Below are positions 16,044 to 25,058 of a stretch of 64,000 nt of DNA, in pieces. Under the pieces are notes generated by a model. The model ran no database searches and was not told the DNA's origin. It saw only the letters and a list, made by a program, of their open reading frames with translations. Origin of the DNA: Desulfospira joergensenii DSM 10085 (GTDB taxonomy: Bacteria; Desulfobacterota; Desulfobacteria; Desulfobacterales; Desulfobacteraceae); the NCBI RefSeq assembly GCF_000420085.1, contig NZ_ATUG01000001.1:1573223-1637222 (forward strand). Direction: 5' to 3'. The stretch's first letter is position 1. Each line of letters starts with the position of its first letter. The position numbers and the translations under genes are program-made.

Positions 16044-17597
16044 ATGAAAAAAATTGAAAATAAGATGTCCAGGCTCTTTCCCGGCCTGGACATGAACAGA
16101 CTCTCTTTTCTGCCCCTCCTGGAAGAGTTCTTTGAAGGGATTCTTCTCACCGACCACCGGGGAAGGGTTCTCTTCGTCAATGAAGAGCAGGCCAGAATCG
16201 ACGACACCTCCCCGGACAAACTGGTGGGGAAAAAAGTCACCGAGATCTACCATGTGGACGATGGTGAAAGCCCAACCATGCAGTGCATCCAGACCGGGAA
16301 GCCCGTCAAGGGTCTGGCCTGTTTTTACCGGACATCCTCGGGAAAAATCGTCAACTCCATCCACAATATCTTCCCCCTGTATGAGGGCAGGAAACTGAAG
16401 GGCACCATCTGCTTTATCCAGGATTTTTCCATCATCGAGCAGCGGTTTGAGGCGGTATTCAAACCGGGAAAGATAAAAGACCTCCAGAAAAGGCCGACCG
16501 CACCGGACCGAAGTCCCCGCCGGGACAACGGGACAAGGTTTCGGTTCCGGGATATTATCGGAGAATCCAGGGAATTCCTGGAAACCCTGGAAACGGCCAG
16601 GCTTGCTGCCCGGTCTGCATCGCCGGTCATGCTCTTCGGTGAAACCGGTACGGGAAAGGAACTCATTGCCCAGTCCATTCATAATGCCGGCGCCCGGAGC
16701 CGGCAGCAGTACGTGGCCGTGAATTGTGCGGCCATTCCGGAGAACCTTTTGGAGGGCATTCTCTTCGGCACCTCCAGGGGAGCTTTTACCGGGGCTGTTG
16801 ACAAGGCCGGTCTATTTGAAAGGGCCAACGGAGGGACCCTGTTTCTGGATGAAATCAACTCCATGACCGTGGGGCTCCAGGCCAAGCTTCTCAGGTTCAT
16901 CCAGGAACGGAAGATCCGGCGGGTGGGCTCGGTCAGGGAAATCAGCATCGATCTCAAGCTTATCTCTTCGGTAAATGAGAACCCCCATACCTCCATTGCC
17001 CGGGGCAGCCTTAGGGCAGACCTGTTCTACAGACTTGCCGTGGTTTTTATCCGGATCCCGCCCCTGAAAGAGCGCCAGGAAGATCTGCCGGGGCTCATCA
17101 CCCATTTTCTGGGAAAGATCAACACCCTGCTGGATAAGAACGTCAACTCCATTTCAGGGGATGTGATGAACTTATTTGAAAGGTATCCCTGGCCGGGCAA
17201 TGTCCGGGAACTGGAACATGTCATTGAAGGGGCCATGAATATAATGGGCAGGGAGGCCACCATCAGGGTCAGCCATCTTCCCGCCCATCTGACCCTGTTT
17301 TTTGCCGGCAACGAGGATGAAAAGAATCCGGGCTCAAATTCGTCTTTCGCAGGCGCGGGAAGGATCAACTATTATTTCCCCCTTTCCTCTTCCCCGGGGC
17401 TCCAGGCCCCGGGACCTGAAATCGCTGCCACCCTCCCGGAAAAAAGCAGGGAAAACGAAATCCTCCTCATCCGAACCGCCCTGGAAAAACATTTCGGAAG
17501 GCCGTCCGCCGCCGCCCGGACCCTGGGCATCTCTCCCCAGCTTCTCCACTACAAACTGAAAAAATACAGGATCAACCGCCGGGATTATTTTCTCTGA
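16044..17597 (+). CDS. Sigma-54-dependent transcriptional activator (PAS - AAA+ - Fis HTH)
   Basis: 517 aa. N-terminal PAS domain about 20-125 (LEEFFEGILLTDHRGRVLFV; CFIQDFSIIEQR). The AAA+ module has Walker A GETGTGKE (about 197), the sigma-54 contact loop GAFTGA (about 247-252), Walker B LFLDEI (about 267) and RYPWPGNVRELEHVIEGAM. A Fis-type HTH is at about 470-512 (GRPSAAARTLGISPQLLHYKLKKY). There is no receiver domain, so the PAS domain probably binds the signal directly. It lies downstream of the MttB-like gene, which carries a matching sigma-54 promoter, so it is the likely regulator of that gene. Met at 16044 is used; 16068 is an alternative. Confidence 0.92.
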   Translation: MKKIENKMSRLFPGLDMNRLSFLPLLEEFFEGILLTDHRGRVLFVNEEQARIDDTSPDKLVGKKVTEIYHVDDGESPTMQCIQTGKPVKGLACFYRTSSGKIVNSIHNIFPLYEGRKLKGTICFIQDFSIIEQRFEAVFKPGKIKDLQKRPTAPDRSPRRDNGTRFRFRDIIGESREFLETLETARLAARSASPVMLFGETGTGKELIAQSIHNAGARSRQQYVAVNCAAIPENLLEGILFGTSRGAFTGAVDKAGLFERANGGTLFLDEINSMTVGLQAKLLRFIQERKIRRVGSVREISIDLKLISSVNENPHTSIARGSLRADLFYRLAVVFIRIPPLKERQEDLPGLITHFLGKINTLLDKNVNSISGDVMNLFERYPWPGNVRELEHVIEGAMNIMGREATIRVSHLPAHLTLFFAGNEDEKNPGSNSSFAGAGRINYYFPLSSSPGLQAPGPEIAATLPEKSRENEILLIRTALEKHFGRPSAAARTLGISPQLLHYKLKKYRINRRDYFL

Positions 17598-17704
17598 TTT
17601 TTTTGTTTACTTTTTACGATTTTTTCTTAATAATACGAATTCTATACTTTTTAGCTATACATTTTTGTAATTTTAACCTTGTACCGCGATAAGAGCTGCA
17701 CGAT

Positions 17705-19828
17705 ATGGACAACGATTTCCTCCTGAGCCACAAAGAGAAATTCCTGGGGTTCGCCCCGAAAATTTCAAACTACATTGACCTGTTCCGCCAGATCAACCGG
17801 CGGTGGAGAGGGGCCATCACCTCCGGAATGATTGAGACCGGCCGGATGAAAAAGGAAGCGGCCAGACTTTTTGAACCCCTTATCCAGGATATGCGATCCA
17901 CCATTACCAACTATGAACAGATCCAGACCCGCCTGGTAAATGCCATTTTAATTGAAATGGTCAAAAAAGTGGTGTTTGAAGTATCCGATGCTGCCGGATT
18001 TACCATCAATATCCTGAAACGAAATCTTTTTGAGCGCACAGCCGATGTGGGCTACCTGGCAACGGACGGAGAGATTGTCCGCTTTCTTAAGGCAGCCAAA
18101 GAAAGGGGGGATGATGAGGCCATGGCCGGCCGGGTGGAAGAGATCCGGAGCAGGCTGGGCGAATACCAGCATGAGTATACGGTGTACAATGAGATCATCA
18201 TACTTGACCTCAAGGGCCGGGTCCTGGCCAATCTCGACCCGGAAAACCCGATCCGAGAATCCAGCGACCCCCTGCTGGCCGACACCCAGGCCGTCGACCT
18301 TCACAGTGATACGGAAGAAGATCAATACATTGAAACCTTCAGGCCCACGGACCTGATGCCCGGCCACGGGAATGTACTGGTCTACTCCCAGAAGATCGAG
18401 GATCCTGAAACCGGGACGCCCCTGGGCACCCTTTGCCTCTGCTTTGACTTTGAAGATGAAATGGAGCGCATATTCAAGGACCTGAACCAGGGCAATGAAA
18501 ACATCATCGCCGCCATCCTGGACCATGAAGGCAGGGTTGTCAGCACCAGCCAGCCCCGGATCCTTGGCCTGTCCACAAAAATCCCCCTGGATCCAAAAGC
18601 GGATTTCACTTTCCTTTCCCTGGACAACCGGGAATATCTGATCAGCACCGTTCCCACAGACGGATACCAGGGATTTTACGGGCTTACCTGGTACGGCATG
18701 GCCATGATCGAAACCGGGCAGGCTTTTGCCGAGGAACAGGGGGGACCCCGCTTTGACATGGAGGTGATCCGGCAGGTCCAGAATTTTTCAAAAGAACTTT
18801 CCGCCATTAAAAAGGAATCCGACAATCTGCTCAGCGACATGAAAATCGACGGTTTAAACGGAATCGTCCAGGCGGGAAAATTCAGGGACAAGACCTTTAT
18901 CGAAATCCTCCATTTTGTGGAAGAAATCGGCAGGGATATTGACACCCTTTTCAACTCCGCCATTGGAAATCTCCAGCAGACCGTTGTCACTGCATTGTTC
19001 AACGACGTACAATTCCGCGCCTTTCAGGGCAACAACATTGCCGACCGAAATCTTTACGAACGGGCCAATGATGTCTGCTGGTGGGCCCTGACCCCCTTAT
19101 TCCGCAAATCGCTGGCCCGGCACCGGGACAAAGGCCTGGAGGAAAAAGACAAAACCGCCCTGAAGGAAAATCTCCAGTATATCAACGACCTTTACACCCC
19201 CTACCTGAGGCTCGTTCTCGTGGATCCCGCAGGTTTGGTGATCGCGGCATCCGATCCCCCGGATGAACTGGAAGAGCGGTTTATCCGAGACGGGATGCCC
19301 AAAGGACAGGAATTTATCGGCATGTCCCTGGACGCCGGCCTGGTGGATTCTGCCGTCTCACTGGTCTCCAGCCAGGACTATGTGGTATCTGAATTCGCCC
19401 CCACGCCCCTTTACGGGGGAAGACATACCTATATCTATGCCACGGCGGTCCGGGACCCGGAAAACATGAAAAAAGTTGTCGGCGCCATCCTCATCGTTTT
19501 TGATTCCGACCCCCAGTTCAGGGCAATGCTCTCGGACATCCTGCCCAAAGATGAAAACAAAAAAATTATTTCCGGCAGCTTTGGCATCTTTGCTGACAAG
19601 CAGAAGACCATCCTTTCCAGCACCCACCCCGGCTATCACATCGGGAGCAAAATTCCCCTGGGAGACGAATATTTCAACCATGAAAAAGGGGAAAGAGACG
19701 CTGCAATCGTAACCCTGGGAGAGCAGTCCTATGCCATGGGATTCCAGGTTTCCGAGGGCTATCGCGAATACAAACTCAGGGACGGATACGCCAACGATGT
19801 GATCTGCATGATCTTTATCCCGATTTAA
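17705..19828 (+). CDS. Soluble Cache-domain protein without transmembrane or output domain
   Basis: 707 aa. It has no signal peptide or TM segment. Two Cache/PDC-like regions are visible. The first is about 75-335, with YNEIIILDLKGRVLANLDP, AAILDHEGRVVSTS and GLTWYGMAMIE, the last being the typical end of a Cache fold. The second is about 430-705, with LRLVLVDPAGLVIAASDP and FGIFADKQKTILSSTHPG. A helical linker at about 345-430 joins them. Normal Cache proteins are membrane chemoreceptors or kinases; this one has only paired sensor modules and must act in the cytoplasm, perhaps with CheA/CheW-type or PAS partners. It follows the sigma-54 activator by 107 nt and may sense the same methylated amine, which is inference. 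Confidence 0.7.
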   Translation: MDNDFLLSHKEKFLGFAPKISNYIDLFRQINRRWRGAITSGMIETGRMKKEAARLFEPLIQDMRSTITNYEQIQTRLVNAILIEMVKKVVFEVSDAAGFTINILKRNLFERTADVGYLATDGEIVRFLKAAKERGDDEAMAGRVEEIRSRLGEYQHEYTVYNEIIILDLKGRVLANLDPENPIRESSDPLLADTQAVDLHSDTEEDQYIETFRPTDLMPGHGNVLVYSQKIEDPETGTPLGTLCLCFDFEDEMERIFKDLNQGNENIIAAILDHEGRVVSTSQPRILGLSTKIPLDPKADFTFLSLDNREYLISTVPTDGYQGFYGLTWYGMAMIETGQAFAEEQGGPRFDMEVIRQVQNFSKELSAIKKESDNLLSDMKIDGLNGIVQAGKFRDKTFIEILHFVEEIGRDIDTLFNSAIGNLQQTVVTALFNDVQFRAFQGNNIADRNLYERANDVCWWALTPLFRKSLARHRDKGLEEKDKTALKENLQYINDLYTPYLRLVLVDPAGLVIAASDPPDELEERFIRDGMPKGQEFIGMSLDAGLVDSAVSLVSSQDYVVSEFAPTPLYGGRHTYIYATAVRDPENMKKVVGAILIVFDSDPQFRAMLSDILPKDENKKIISGSFGIFADKQKTILSSTHPGYHIGSKIPLGDEYFNHEKGERDAAIVTLGEQSYAMGFQVSEGYREYKLRDGYANDVICMIFIPI

Positions 19829-19978
19829 GAATATTTTTAAAATCAGGATATGGGCTCTGGTTCAAGGAATAAAAATAGAGGCAAAAGACAATTTTTACAG
19901 CCGGCCTTGATTGATATTTTCTGAAGGTTGTATACAATACCCGGGATGATTGAAATCCGTAATATAAGGAATGCATCC

Positions 19979-21001
19979 ATGAGGATAAAGTTTTTGCTGC
20001 CGGTTCTCTTCCTGATCTTTTTCTTCCCTTTTTCAGACCCGGCCCGGGCATCGGGACACCTGACCGTTCTCAGCGGCAGGACCATGGGAACCTTTTACAC
20101 GGTCAAATTCATCTCCCGGAAAAAAGAATCCCCGGATCTATGGAAACGAAAAATCGATATCTGCCTCAAGGAAGTCAACGCCAGGTTATCCATGTATGAC
20201 CCCAAAAGCGAAATTTCCCGGTTCAACCGCCACCCGGCCCATGAGCCGTTTAAAATCTCCAGGGACTTTTCCGAGGTCCTGACGCGTTCCCGGCAAATTT
20301 ACGATTTAAGCTCCGGAGCATGGGACGGCACGGTCAAACCCCTGGTGGATCTCTGGGGTTTCGGCACCCGGGACCGGGCCGATGATCTCCCCACCCCCGA
20401 AGCCGTTTCAAAGGCCCTGGAACAGACCGGATTCAACAAGCTCATATTAAAAAACCAGACCCTTACGGCCACGGCTCCCCATATCACCCTGGACCTGGGC
20501 TCCATTGCCAAGGGGTACGGGGTGGATATCCTTGCCCGTCTTCTTAAATCATCCGGCATTGAAAATTTTCTGGTGGAAGTCGGGGGAGAGCTGTCCGGGT
20601 CCGGAAAGAATAAAAAAGGGAAACCCTGGGCCGTGGGCATCAGCCGGCCGGAGAAAAAAGGACCGGCCCAGGGACTTTATGAAATCATCTCTCTGGACAA
20701 CATGGCCATTGCCACCAGCGGCAACTATAGAAATTTTTTCGTTAAAGACGGAAAATCCTATTCCCACATCATTGACCCCAAGACCGGGTATCCGGTTGAA
20801 AACCGGGTGGTCTCCGCCTCGGTCATCGCACCGGACTGCACCTTTGCCGACGGTCTGGCCACGGCCCTCATGGTCATGGAGGTTGACAGGGGGATCGAGA
20901 TGATCAACCACATCGATCAAGTGGAATGTCTGATCATCAAAAAACAGGGGGAAGCATTCGTCAATCTCCGGTCTGACGGATTCCGGAATTTTGAACAATA
21001 G
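19979..21001 (+). CDS. apbE: FAD:protein FMN transferase (ApbE family)
   Basis: 340 aa from ATG 19979, which has AAGGA eight bases upstream; upstream starts at 19928 and 19946 add no family sequence. Signal peptide about 1-22 (FLLPVLFLIFFFPFSDPARA). ApbE hallmarks: GRTMGTFYTVKF, DLGSIAKGYGVDILA, FLVEVGGEL, NMAIATSGNYRNFF and YSHIIDPKTGYPV (metal/FAD site). It transfers FMN from FAD to Thr of secreted flavoproteins such as NqrB/C or RnfG/D subunits; none of these is in the window. No lipobox Cys is present, so it is probably periplasmic and not lipid-anchored. Confidence 0.9.
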   Translation: MRIKFLLPVLFLIFFFPFSDPARASGHLTVLSGRTMGTFYTVKFISRKKESPDLWKRKIDICLKEVNARLSMYDPKSEISRFNRHPAHEPFKISRDFSEVLTRSRQIYDLSSGAWDGTVKPLVDLWGFGTRDRADDLPTPEAVSKALEQTGFNKLILKNQTLTATAPHITLDLGSIAKGYGVDILARLLKSSGIENFLVEVGGELSGSGKNKKGKPWAVGISRPEKKGPAQGLYEIISLDNMAIATSGNYRNFFVKDGKSYSHIIDPKTGYPVENRVVSASVIAPDCTFADGLATALMVMEVDRGIEMINHIDQVECLIIKKQGEAFVNLRSDGFRNFEQ

Positions 21002-21056
21002 GACCCCGGGTTCCCAGAAGACCGGACAATTGGTTAAAAAATAAAGGGCAAACGTC

Positions 21057-21896
21057 ATGACAGATATCATCATCTCCTCCTGGAGCCAGCTCCAGGAGGA
21101 ATTGTTCAGGGGCTCATGGAATGAAACCCTCTGCCGCTACCGATCTCCCTATGTATTCCGGGGACTGTCCGACAGCCATTACCGTTTAGAGACTTCCCTG
21201 ATGCGGCTGGGCGGTCCCTATTGGCAGCTGGAAAGGCATATTTTAAGGAATTTCAGAAAATACATGCAGGCCGAGCCCGGGGAAATAGAGTCCTTCTGGC
21301 ATCTTCTGGCCGTGGCCCAGCATCACGGCCTTCCCACGCGGCTGATGGACTGGACCTACTCCCCCTATGTGGCCCTGCACTTTACAACGGCCAATATTGA
21401 AAAGTTCAATATTGACGGAGTCATCTGGGTGGTGGATTATGAAAAAGCCCATGACCGCCTGCCCCATACCTTGGGGGAACTTCTCCGGGAAGAGGGAGCC
21501 CAGGCATTTACCCTGGAACTTCTTGCCCGCCTGCGCTCCAGGGAATGCGAACCTCCTTCCAGGGAAAAGGCCTTCCGGAATTTTGTGGAAACCCTGACCC
21601 AATTTGACGAACTGGCCGAAAATGAAGAATTCCTGCTTTTTCTGGAGCCCCCTTCCATCAATGACCGGATTGTCAACCAGTTTGCCCTCTTTTCCGTCAT
21701 GCCCAATTCCCAACGGGTCATGGATGACTGGCTGTCCAAAAACCAGGATCTGTTCCGCCGCCTGGTCATACCGGCGGATCTGAAATGGGAATGCCGGGAT
21801 AAGCTGGATCAATGCAACATCACCGAACGGGTTCTTTTCCCGGGGCTGGACGGGCTTGGTTCCTGGCTCAAACGGCAGTACAGCCCCAAATCCTGA
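21057..21896 (+). CDS. FRG-domain protein
   Basis: 279 aa. The FRG domain is clear: YVFRGLSDSHYRLETSL gives the Phe-Arg-Gly motif, followed by a helical insert and AQHHGLPTRLMDWTYSPYVALHFT, the conserved core with the LMDW sequence. The C-terminal part (PPSINDRIVNQFALFSVM; LVIPADLKWECRDKLDQCNI) matches the second half of FRG proteins. FRG domains are of unknown biochemical activity, often strain-variable and associated with toxin or phage-defence contexts. Here the gene stands alone between apbE (+) and a convergent radical SAM gene (12-nt gap). Confidence 0.85.
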   Translation: MTDIIISSWSQLQEELFRGSWNETLCRYRSPYVFRGLSDSHYRLETSLMRLGGPYWQLERHILRNFRKYMQAEPGEIESFWHLLAVAQHHGLPTRLMDWTYSPYVALHFTTANIEKFNIDGVIWVVDYEKAHDRLPHTLGELLREEGAQAFTLELLARLRSRECEPPSREKAFRNFVETLTQFDELAENEEFLLFLEPPSINDRIVNQFALFSVMPNSQRVMDDWLSKNQDLFRRLVIPADLKWECRDKLDQCNITERVLFPGLDGLGSWLKRQYSPKS

Positions 21897-21908
21897 CCCC
21901 TTCCCGGG

Positions 21909-22823
21909 TTAAGGCTTGAATTTTTTCCCCTGAAAGGAATCCCGTTCTTCCATGGCATGCTGGATCATGTTAAAGGTTTGCCTATACCGGGCCGCCCAGT
22001 CCGGGGCCCGGAGTTCGTCCGAATGGGGGTCTCCGGTGATACGCTGGATGATCATATCCTTTGGCAGCCGCTCTATAAAATCACATACCAGGTTTACGTA
22101 CTCTTCCTGCTCCAGGCAGGTATACTCCCCGTTGAGATAGATCTCATCCAGGGGGGTCCCCCGGATCACATAGAGCAGATGGAGCTTGATCCCGTTGATC
22201 CCGGCCCGGGCCAGTCGATCAGCCGTTTCCATCATCATGGCCCTGTCCTCGCCCGGCAGTCCCAGGATCACATGGGTGCATATATGGATCCCCCGCCCCT
22301 TTGTCATGTCCACGGCATCGAGAAAATCCTGAAAGGTATGGCCCCGGTTGATTCTCTTTAAAGTCTCATCGTGGATCGACTGAAGCCCGTATTCCAGCCA
22401 GACAAGGAAATCCCTTGCATAGGCCTCCAGCAGGTCCAGCTTTTCCGGATCAATGCAGTCGGGCCGGGTGCCGATGGCCATGCCCACAACCCCATCGCAG
22501 GAGAGCGCCTCATCAAAGATCTCTTTCATGTGGGCACAACTGGTATAGGTATTGGTATAGGATTGAAAATAGGCCAGAAATTTCTTGGCCTTGTACTTGA
22601 TCCGGGCCCCGATCTTCCCGGCCTCGATCTGCTCTTTTATGGAAAGGCCCCGGGCAGAGGCATTGGTCCCCGACCCCTTGGAATTGCAGTAAATGCATCC
22701 GGTCCCGGACAATTTCCCGTCCCGGTTGGGGCAGGTCAGTCCCGCATCCACGCTGATCTTCTGGACCCGCTCTTTAAACATGGATCTTAAATGGGAATTA
22801 TAGTCTGTGTATCTCTTTTTCAC
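21909..22823 (-). CDS. TIGR01212-family radical SAM protein (YhcC-like)
   Basis: 304 aa; start is GTG at 22823 (no upstream ATG in frame), with AAAGG upstream. The N-terminus YTDYNSHLRSMFKERVQKISVDAGLTCPNRDG leads into the spaced cysteines GTGCIYC of this family, where the first Cys lies in CPNRDG. Other signs: AYFQSYTNTYTSCAHMKEIFDEAL, VGMAIGTRPDC and HVILGLPGEDRAMMM. These proteins resemble Elp3/HemN-type radical SAM enzymes; their reaction is unproven. Convergent with the FRG gene. Confidence 0.88.
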   Translation of the reverse strand: MKKRYTDYNSHLRSMFKERVQKISVDAGLTCPNRDGKLSGTGCIYCNSKGSGTNASARGLSIKEQIEAGKIGARIKYKAKKFLAYFQSYTNTYTSCAHMKEIFDEALSCDGVVGMAIGTRPDCIDPEKLDLLEAYARDFLVWLEYGLQSIHDETLKRINRGHTFQDFLDAVDMTKGRGIHICTHVILGLPGEDRAMMMETADRLARAGINGIKLHLLYVIRGTPLDEIYLNGEYTCLEQEEYVNLVCDFIERLPKDMIIQRITGDPHSDELRAPDWAARYRQTFNMIQHAMEERDSFQGKKFKP

Positions 22824-23068
22824 GGTGTATACCTTTATTTCAGGTGTGCCGACAATCTAGTGCAAACCTTGGGGAGAGTCAATGCTCCAGGATCAAAAAA
22901 CCGCCTGAACCATCCCCTCTTCCCGATTTACCACATCATAGATTTAAGAAAAGCCGATCATGAACTCGCCGTGGCCCAACTCAAAAAATTCTCCCCCTGG
23001 AAGATGCGGCCATAAATCTGACATGAATATTTCCCATGGGACCGCCCTAAAATTCAGCTTCCCCGATC

Positions 23069-23097
23069 TTGACCAAAACCCTCTGTCATCGTATATT
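23069..23097 (+). promoter_or_regulatory. Sigma-70-type promoter before mnmG
   Basis: TTGACC (23069-23074), 17-nt spacer, TATATT (23092-23097). The predicted transcript start is close to 23104, almost at ATG 23106, so the mnmG message may be leaderless or nearly so. Confidence 0.55.
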
Positions 23098-23105
23098 AAG
23101 CGGTT

Positions 23106-24989
23106 ATGAATTTTACCGAAAACAGATACGAGGTCATTGTCATCGGGGCCGGCCATGCCGGGTGCGAGGCCGCCCTGGCCGCAGCCCGCATGGGCTGTTC
23201 CACCCTGCTTTTGACCATTGATATGGACAAGATCGCCTCCATGCCCTGCAGCCCCTCCATCGGAGGCATGGCCAAGGGACAGCTGGTCAAGGAGATCGAC
23301 GCCCTGGGGGGATGGATGGCAAGGATCACCGACTCTTCCGCCATCCAGTACCGGACCCTGAACACAAGGAAAGGCCCTGCTGTCCATTCCACCCGGACCC
23401 AGAACGACAAGGCCCTCTACTCCAGAAACATGAAGGCAATCCTGGAAAAGGAACCCAACCTGGACCTGAAGCAGGCCATGGCAAGGGAGATCCTCATGGA
23501 GGACGATCAGGTCAGGGGCGTCCTGGACCATACCGGGTTTGAGTACTTTGCCCCGTCCCTGGTCATTGCCACGGGAACCTTTTTAAAGGGAACCGTCCAT
23601 ATCGGATCATCCAGAATCCAGGCCGGAAGGGCCGGCGAGTTTGCCTCTGTGAGCCTGGCCCAATGCCTTTCCGATCTCGGCCTGGACATGGGGCGGATGA
23701 AGACCGGGACCCCTCCCCGGCTCCACGCGGACTCCATTGACTTTCAGCAGTTCAGGCTCCACGGCTCGGAAACCGAGCCCAAGCCCTTTTCCTTTTTGAC
23801 CCGGGAGATCACCACCCCCATGCTCCCCAGCTTCATGGGGGAGACCAATACCGCCACCCATGACATCGTCCGGGAAAACCTGAAATTTTCCGCCCTTTAC
23901 GGAGGCCATATCAAGGGGCAGTCGGCCCGGTACTGCCCCTCCTTTGAGGACAAAATCGTCAAATTTCCGGACCGGGACAGCCACCACGTCATCCTGGAGT
24001 ACGAGGGGATCGACTCCAAGGAGATCTATGCCTCGGGCCTGGGCAACAGCCTGCCCCTGGAAGTCCAGTACCAGGTGGTCAGATCGGTGAAAGGCCTGGA
24101 GCAGGCCAAGATCGTGCGGCCGGCCTATGCCATTGAATACGACTATGTCAGCCCCCTGGAACTGACCCCGGCCCTGGAAACCAAGCGCCTGAAAGGACTC
24201 TTTCTGGCCGGCCAGATCAACGGCACCTCCGGGTATGAAGAGGCAGGAGCCCAGGGGCTCTGGGCCGGAGCCAACGCAGCCTGCCGGGTCCAGAAAAGGG
24301 AGCCCTTTGTCCTGGACCGGTCCGAAGCATACATGGGGGTGATGATCGACGACCTGGTGACCCGGGGAACCCGGGAACCCTATCGCATGTTCACCTCCAG
24401 GGCCGAGTACCGCCTCCTGCTCAGGGAAGACAACGCCGACCTGAGGCTGGCCCAGAAAGGATATGAATACGGACTGATCCCCAGGGAGAGGCTGGACTTC
24501 TGCCGGGAGATCCAAAAGCAGACAAAAAAAGAGATTCAGAGGGTAAAAACAGCCGTGGTCAAACCCAGCCCGGAGACAAATGCATTCCTTGAACAACACC
24601 GGACCAATCCCATTTCCACCGGGGTGAAACTGGAACAGCTTTTAAAACGGGCCGAACTTTCCTATGAGCTCCTCAAGCAGATAAGCCCGCCGCCTGGGCT
24701 TCTCAATGCCCGGACCGAGCAGCAGGTTGAAATTGAAGTCAAGTATGAGGGCTATATCCAGCGCCAGCTCAATGAGATCAAAAAATTCAAGGATCTGGAA
24801 AAAATCCGCATCCCGGACCTCTTTGACTACTCAAAGGCCCATGGGCTGTCCAACGAGATCCGGGAAAAGCTTTCAAAAATACAGCCAAAATCCCTGGGAC
24901 AGGCCTCCAGAACCGACGGCATGACCCCGGCGGCCATCTCGGTGCTCATGGTGGCCATTGCCGCCCTTGGGAAACAGGGAGGATCTTGA
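23106..24989 (+). CDS. mnmG: tRNA uridine-5-carboxymethylaminomethyl synthesis enzyme MnmG (GidA)
   Basis: 627 aa, the normal length. FAD-binding GxGxxG in VIVIGAGHAGCEAALAAARMG at the N-terminus; MPCSPSIGGMAKGQLVKEIDALGG; GLFLAGQINGTSGYEEAGAQGL; FTSRAEYRLLLREDNADLRL; and a helical C-terminal domain for MnmE/tRNA binding (YEGYIQRQLNEI). With MnmE it forms the cmnm5U34 modification of tRNAs reading NNA/NNG codons. Not next to mnmE or rsmG here. Confidence 0.97.
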   Translation: MNFTENRYEVIVIGAGHAGCEAALAAARMGCSTLLLTIDMDKIASMPCSPSIGGMAKGQLVKEIDALGGWMARITDSSAIQYRTLNTRKGPAVHSTRTQNDKALYSRNMKAILEKEPNLDLKQAMAREILMEDDQVRGVLDHTGFEYFAPSLVIATGTFLKGTVHIGSSRIQAGRAGEFASVSLAQCLSDLGLDMGRMKTGTPPRLHADSIDFQQFRLHGSETEPKPFSFLTREITTPMLPSFMGETNTATHDIVRENLKFSALYGGHIKGQSARYCPSFEDKIVKFPDRDSHHVILEYEGIDSKEIYASGLGNSLPLEVQYQVVRSVKGLEQAKIVRPAYAIEYDYVSPLELTPALETKRLKGLFLAGQINGTSGYEEAGAQGLWAGANAACRVQKREPFVLDRSEAYMGVMIDDLVTRGTREPYRMFTSRAEYRLLLREDNADLRLAQKGYEYGLIPRERLDFCREIQKQTKKEIQRVKTAVVKPSPETNAFLEQHRTNPISTGVKLEQLLKRAELSYELLKQISPPPGLLNARTEQQVEIEVKYEGYIQRQLNEIKKFKDLEKIRIPDLFDYSKAHGLSNEIREKLSKIQPKSLGQASRTDGMTPAAISVLMVAIAALGKQGGS

Positions 24990-24999
24990 CTAACCCCTG

Positions 25000-25028
25000 T
25001 TGACACTTATCATTGTACTATACAAAAT
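25000..25028 (+). promoter_or_regulatory. Putative sigma-70 promoter before the dnaJ-like gene
   Basis: TTGACA at 25000-25005, 17-nt spacer, CAAAAT (4 of 6 to consensus) at 25023-25028; ATG of the co-chaperone gene at 25059. Confidence 0.4.
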
Positions 25029-25058
25029 CTTGGAATGATTGAATAAAGGGAATAAAAC

